From Elusimicrobiota bacterium (GTDB lineage Bacteria; Elusimicrobiota; Elusimicrobia; UBA1565; UBA9628): 8,526 bases of DNA. A program made the translations under genes and the position numbers. Positions 7,968 to 8,526 of the stretch are shown here, in pieces. The stretch is from the NCBI GenBank assembly GCA_028717525.1, contig JAQUNT010000071.1:1-8526 (forward strand), in the 5' to 3' direction. The notes below the pieces were generated by a model that did no database searches, had not been told where the DNA came from, and saw only the letters and a list, made by a program, of their open reading frames with translations. Position 1 is the first letter of the stretch, and the number at the start of each line of letters is the position of its first letter.

Positions 7968-7979
7968 GCCGCGCCGGGC
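7944..7979. other. Hairpin spanning the convergent gene ends
   Basis: GCCCGGC at 7944-7950 and GCCGGGC at 7973-7979 form a perfect 7-base stem with a 22-base loop. The loop holds CTAG at 7964-7967, in which both convergent genes have their stop codons. It could act as a bidirectional terminator-like structure, but there is no T-tract on either strand and 7-base GC stems are common by chance in such DNA. Confidence 0.25.
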
Positions 7980-8526
7980 AGTCCGTCGAGCAGTTCGAGG
8001 AGCTCGCGCGCGCTGGGCACGCGCCGGCCCGGGTCCGGCTCCAGGGCGGCCGCGATGAGCAGGTCGAACTCCTTGGGCAGGCCGGGCAGCAAGGTGCTGG
8101 GCGGGGGGAAGCGCCGCGCCCGCTTCATGGCGATGAGCTCGTCCACGCTGCCGGCCGGGAAGGGCGGATGGCCGGTCGCCATCTCGTAGAGGCAGACGCC
8201 CAGGGCGTAGACGTCGGAGGCGCGCACGCTGCCGCCGTAGTGCTGCTCCGGGGGCATGTAGCGCAAAGTCCCCGAGGCGTCCAGGACTCCCGGGCCCGCC
8301 CCGGTCCCGGTCGCGGTGCGGGTGGATTCCAGGGCGATGCCGAAGTCCATGACCCGCGCGATGCCGCCCGCGTCGATCATGATGTTGGCGGGCTTGAGGT
8401 CGCGGTGCAGGATGTGGTTCTGGTGCGCGTGGTCCACGGCCGGGCAGACGTACTGGAAGATGCGGCGGCACTCCTTGAGGGGCAGCCGGCCCTCGCGCTG
8501 CAGGACCCGGGCCAAAGTCTCGCCCT
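7964..8526 (-). CDS. Bacterial Ser/Thr protein kinase, C-terminal part (5' end outside window)
   Basis: The frame is open to the right edge, so the N-lobe, including the ATP-binding glycine loop and the VAIK lysine, lies outside. The visible 187 residues begin G-E-T-L in the hinge region and contain the C-lobe motifs: H-R-D-L-K-P-A-N catalytic loop (about 8378-8409 on the minus strand), D-F-G at 8339-8347, an activation segment ending G-T-L-R-Y-M-P-P-E-Q, D-V-Y-A-L-G in helix F, and the conserved Arg near the end (D-P-G-R-R). The catalytic Asp, Asn and DFG Asp are present, so the kinase is probably active. The activation loop is somewhat long and rich in Thr and Gly. The protein ends about 15 residues after the kinase fold, with no transmembrane, PASTA or TPR extension on the C-terminal side. 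It phosphorylates unknown proteins in the cytoplasm. Its stop shares CTAG with the convergent zinc-ribbon gene, a 4-base overlap. Confidence 0.93.
   Translation of the reverse strand, partial: GETLARVLQREGRLPLKECRRIFQYVCPAVDHAHQNHILHRDLKPANIMIDAGGIARVMDFGIALESTRTATGTGAGPGVLDASGTLRYMPPEQHYGGSVRASDVYALGVCLYEMATGHPPFPAGSVDELIAMKRARRFPPPSTLLPGLPKEFDLLIAAALEPDPGRRVPSARELLELLDGLPGAA

Noticed and set aside
7062..8471. Minus-strand open frame of 469 codons across the zinc-ribbon gene and the kinase
   Set aside because: It is out of frame with the kinase motifs and has low-complexity Arg/Pro/Ala/Gly composition. The kinase frame and the plus-strand zinc-ribbon frame explain the same DNA.

Overview
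The window is GC-rich DNA from a Gram-negative-type bacterium. It encodes a signal-peptide-bearing murein lytic transglycosylase, a sigma-54 activator, polytopic and single-pass envelope proteins, and a eukaryote-like Ser/Thr kinase. The phylum cannot be fixed from the sequence. Elusimicrobiota or a deltaproteobacterial/myxobacterial-type lineage would fit the GC content and gene mix, but that is a guess. There is no rRNA, tRNA, CRISPR array, phage gene or intact transposase. Coding density is very high: the longest gene-free stretch is 77 bases (4570-4646).

Left block (1-4569, plus strand) is a tight three-gene operon. It starts with the C-terminal 696 residues of a DUF2339 polytopic membrane protein, cut by the window edge. 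That gene overlaps by ATGA a DUF3999 protein (signal peptide, large periplasmic part, C-terminal membrane anchor). Five bases further on is an unrecognised 161-residue single-pass membrane protein. DUF2339 and DUF3999 are a known neighbour pair of unknown function. Here the DUF3999 protein is enlarged by an internal duplication.

Junction (4570-4646) holds an imperfect palindrome that resembles a REP/RAYT-type element, followed by a TATATT box. Codon usage changes here: the left block uses many A/T-ending codons and TTG leucines, while genes to the right end almost every codon in G or C.

Right block (4647-7967, plus strand) holds three genes. The first is a response regulator with REC and sigma-54 AAA+ domains but no C-terminal HTH. 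The second is an MltC-like lytic transglycosylase whose start codon sits 8 bases after a perfect TATAAT, suggesting a leaderless mRNA. The third is a zinc-ribbon protein with two copies of a 38-residue motif and a C-terminal membrane segment. Convergent to it, and sharing a CTAG double stop, is the C-terminal part of a Ser/Thr protein kinase on the minus strand, cut by the right edge.

The common theme is the cell envelope: membrane/periplasm proteins, peptidoglycan cleavage and two signalling proteins. A functional link between the blocks is not shown by the sequence. I did not find a clearly new system. The most unusual points are the duplicated DUF3999 protein, the HTH-less sigma-54 activator, the duplicated motif in the zinc-ribbon protein and the palindrome at the compositional boundary.
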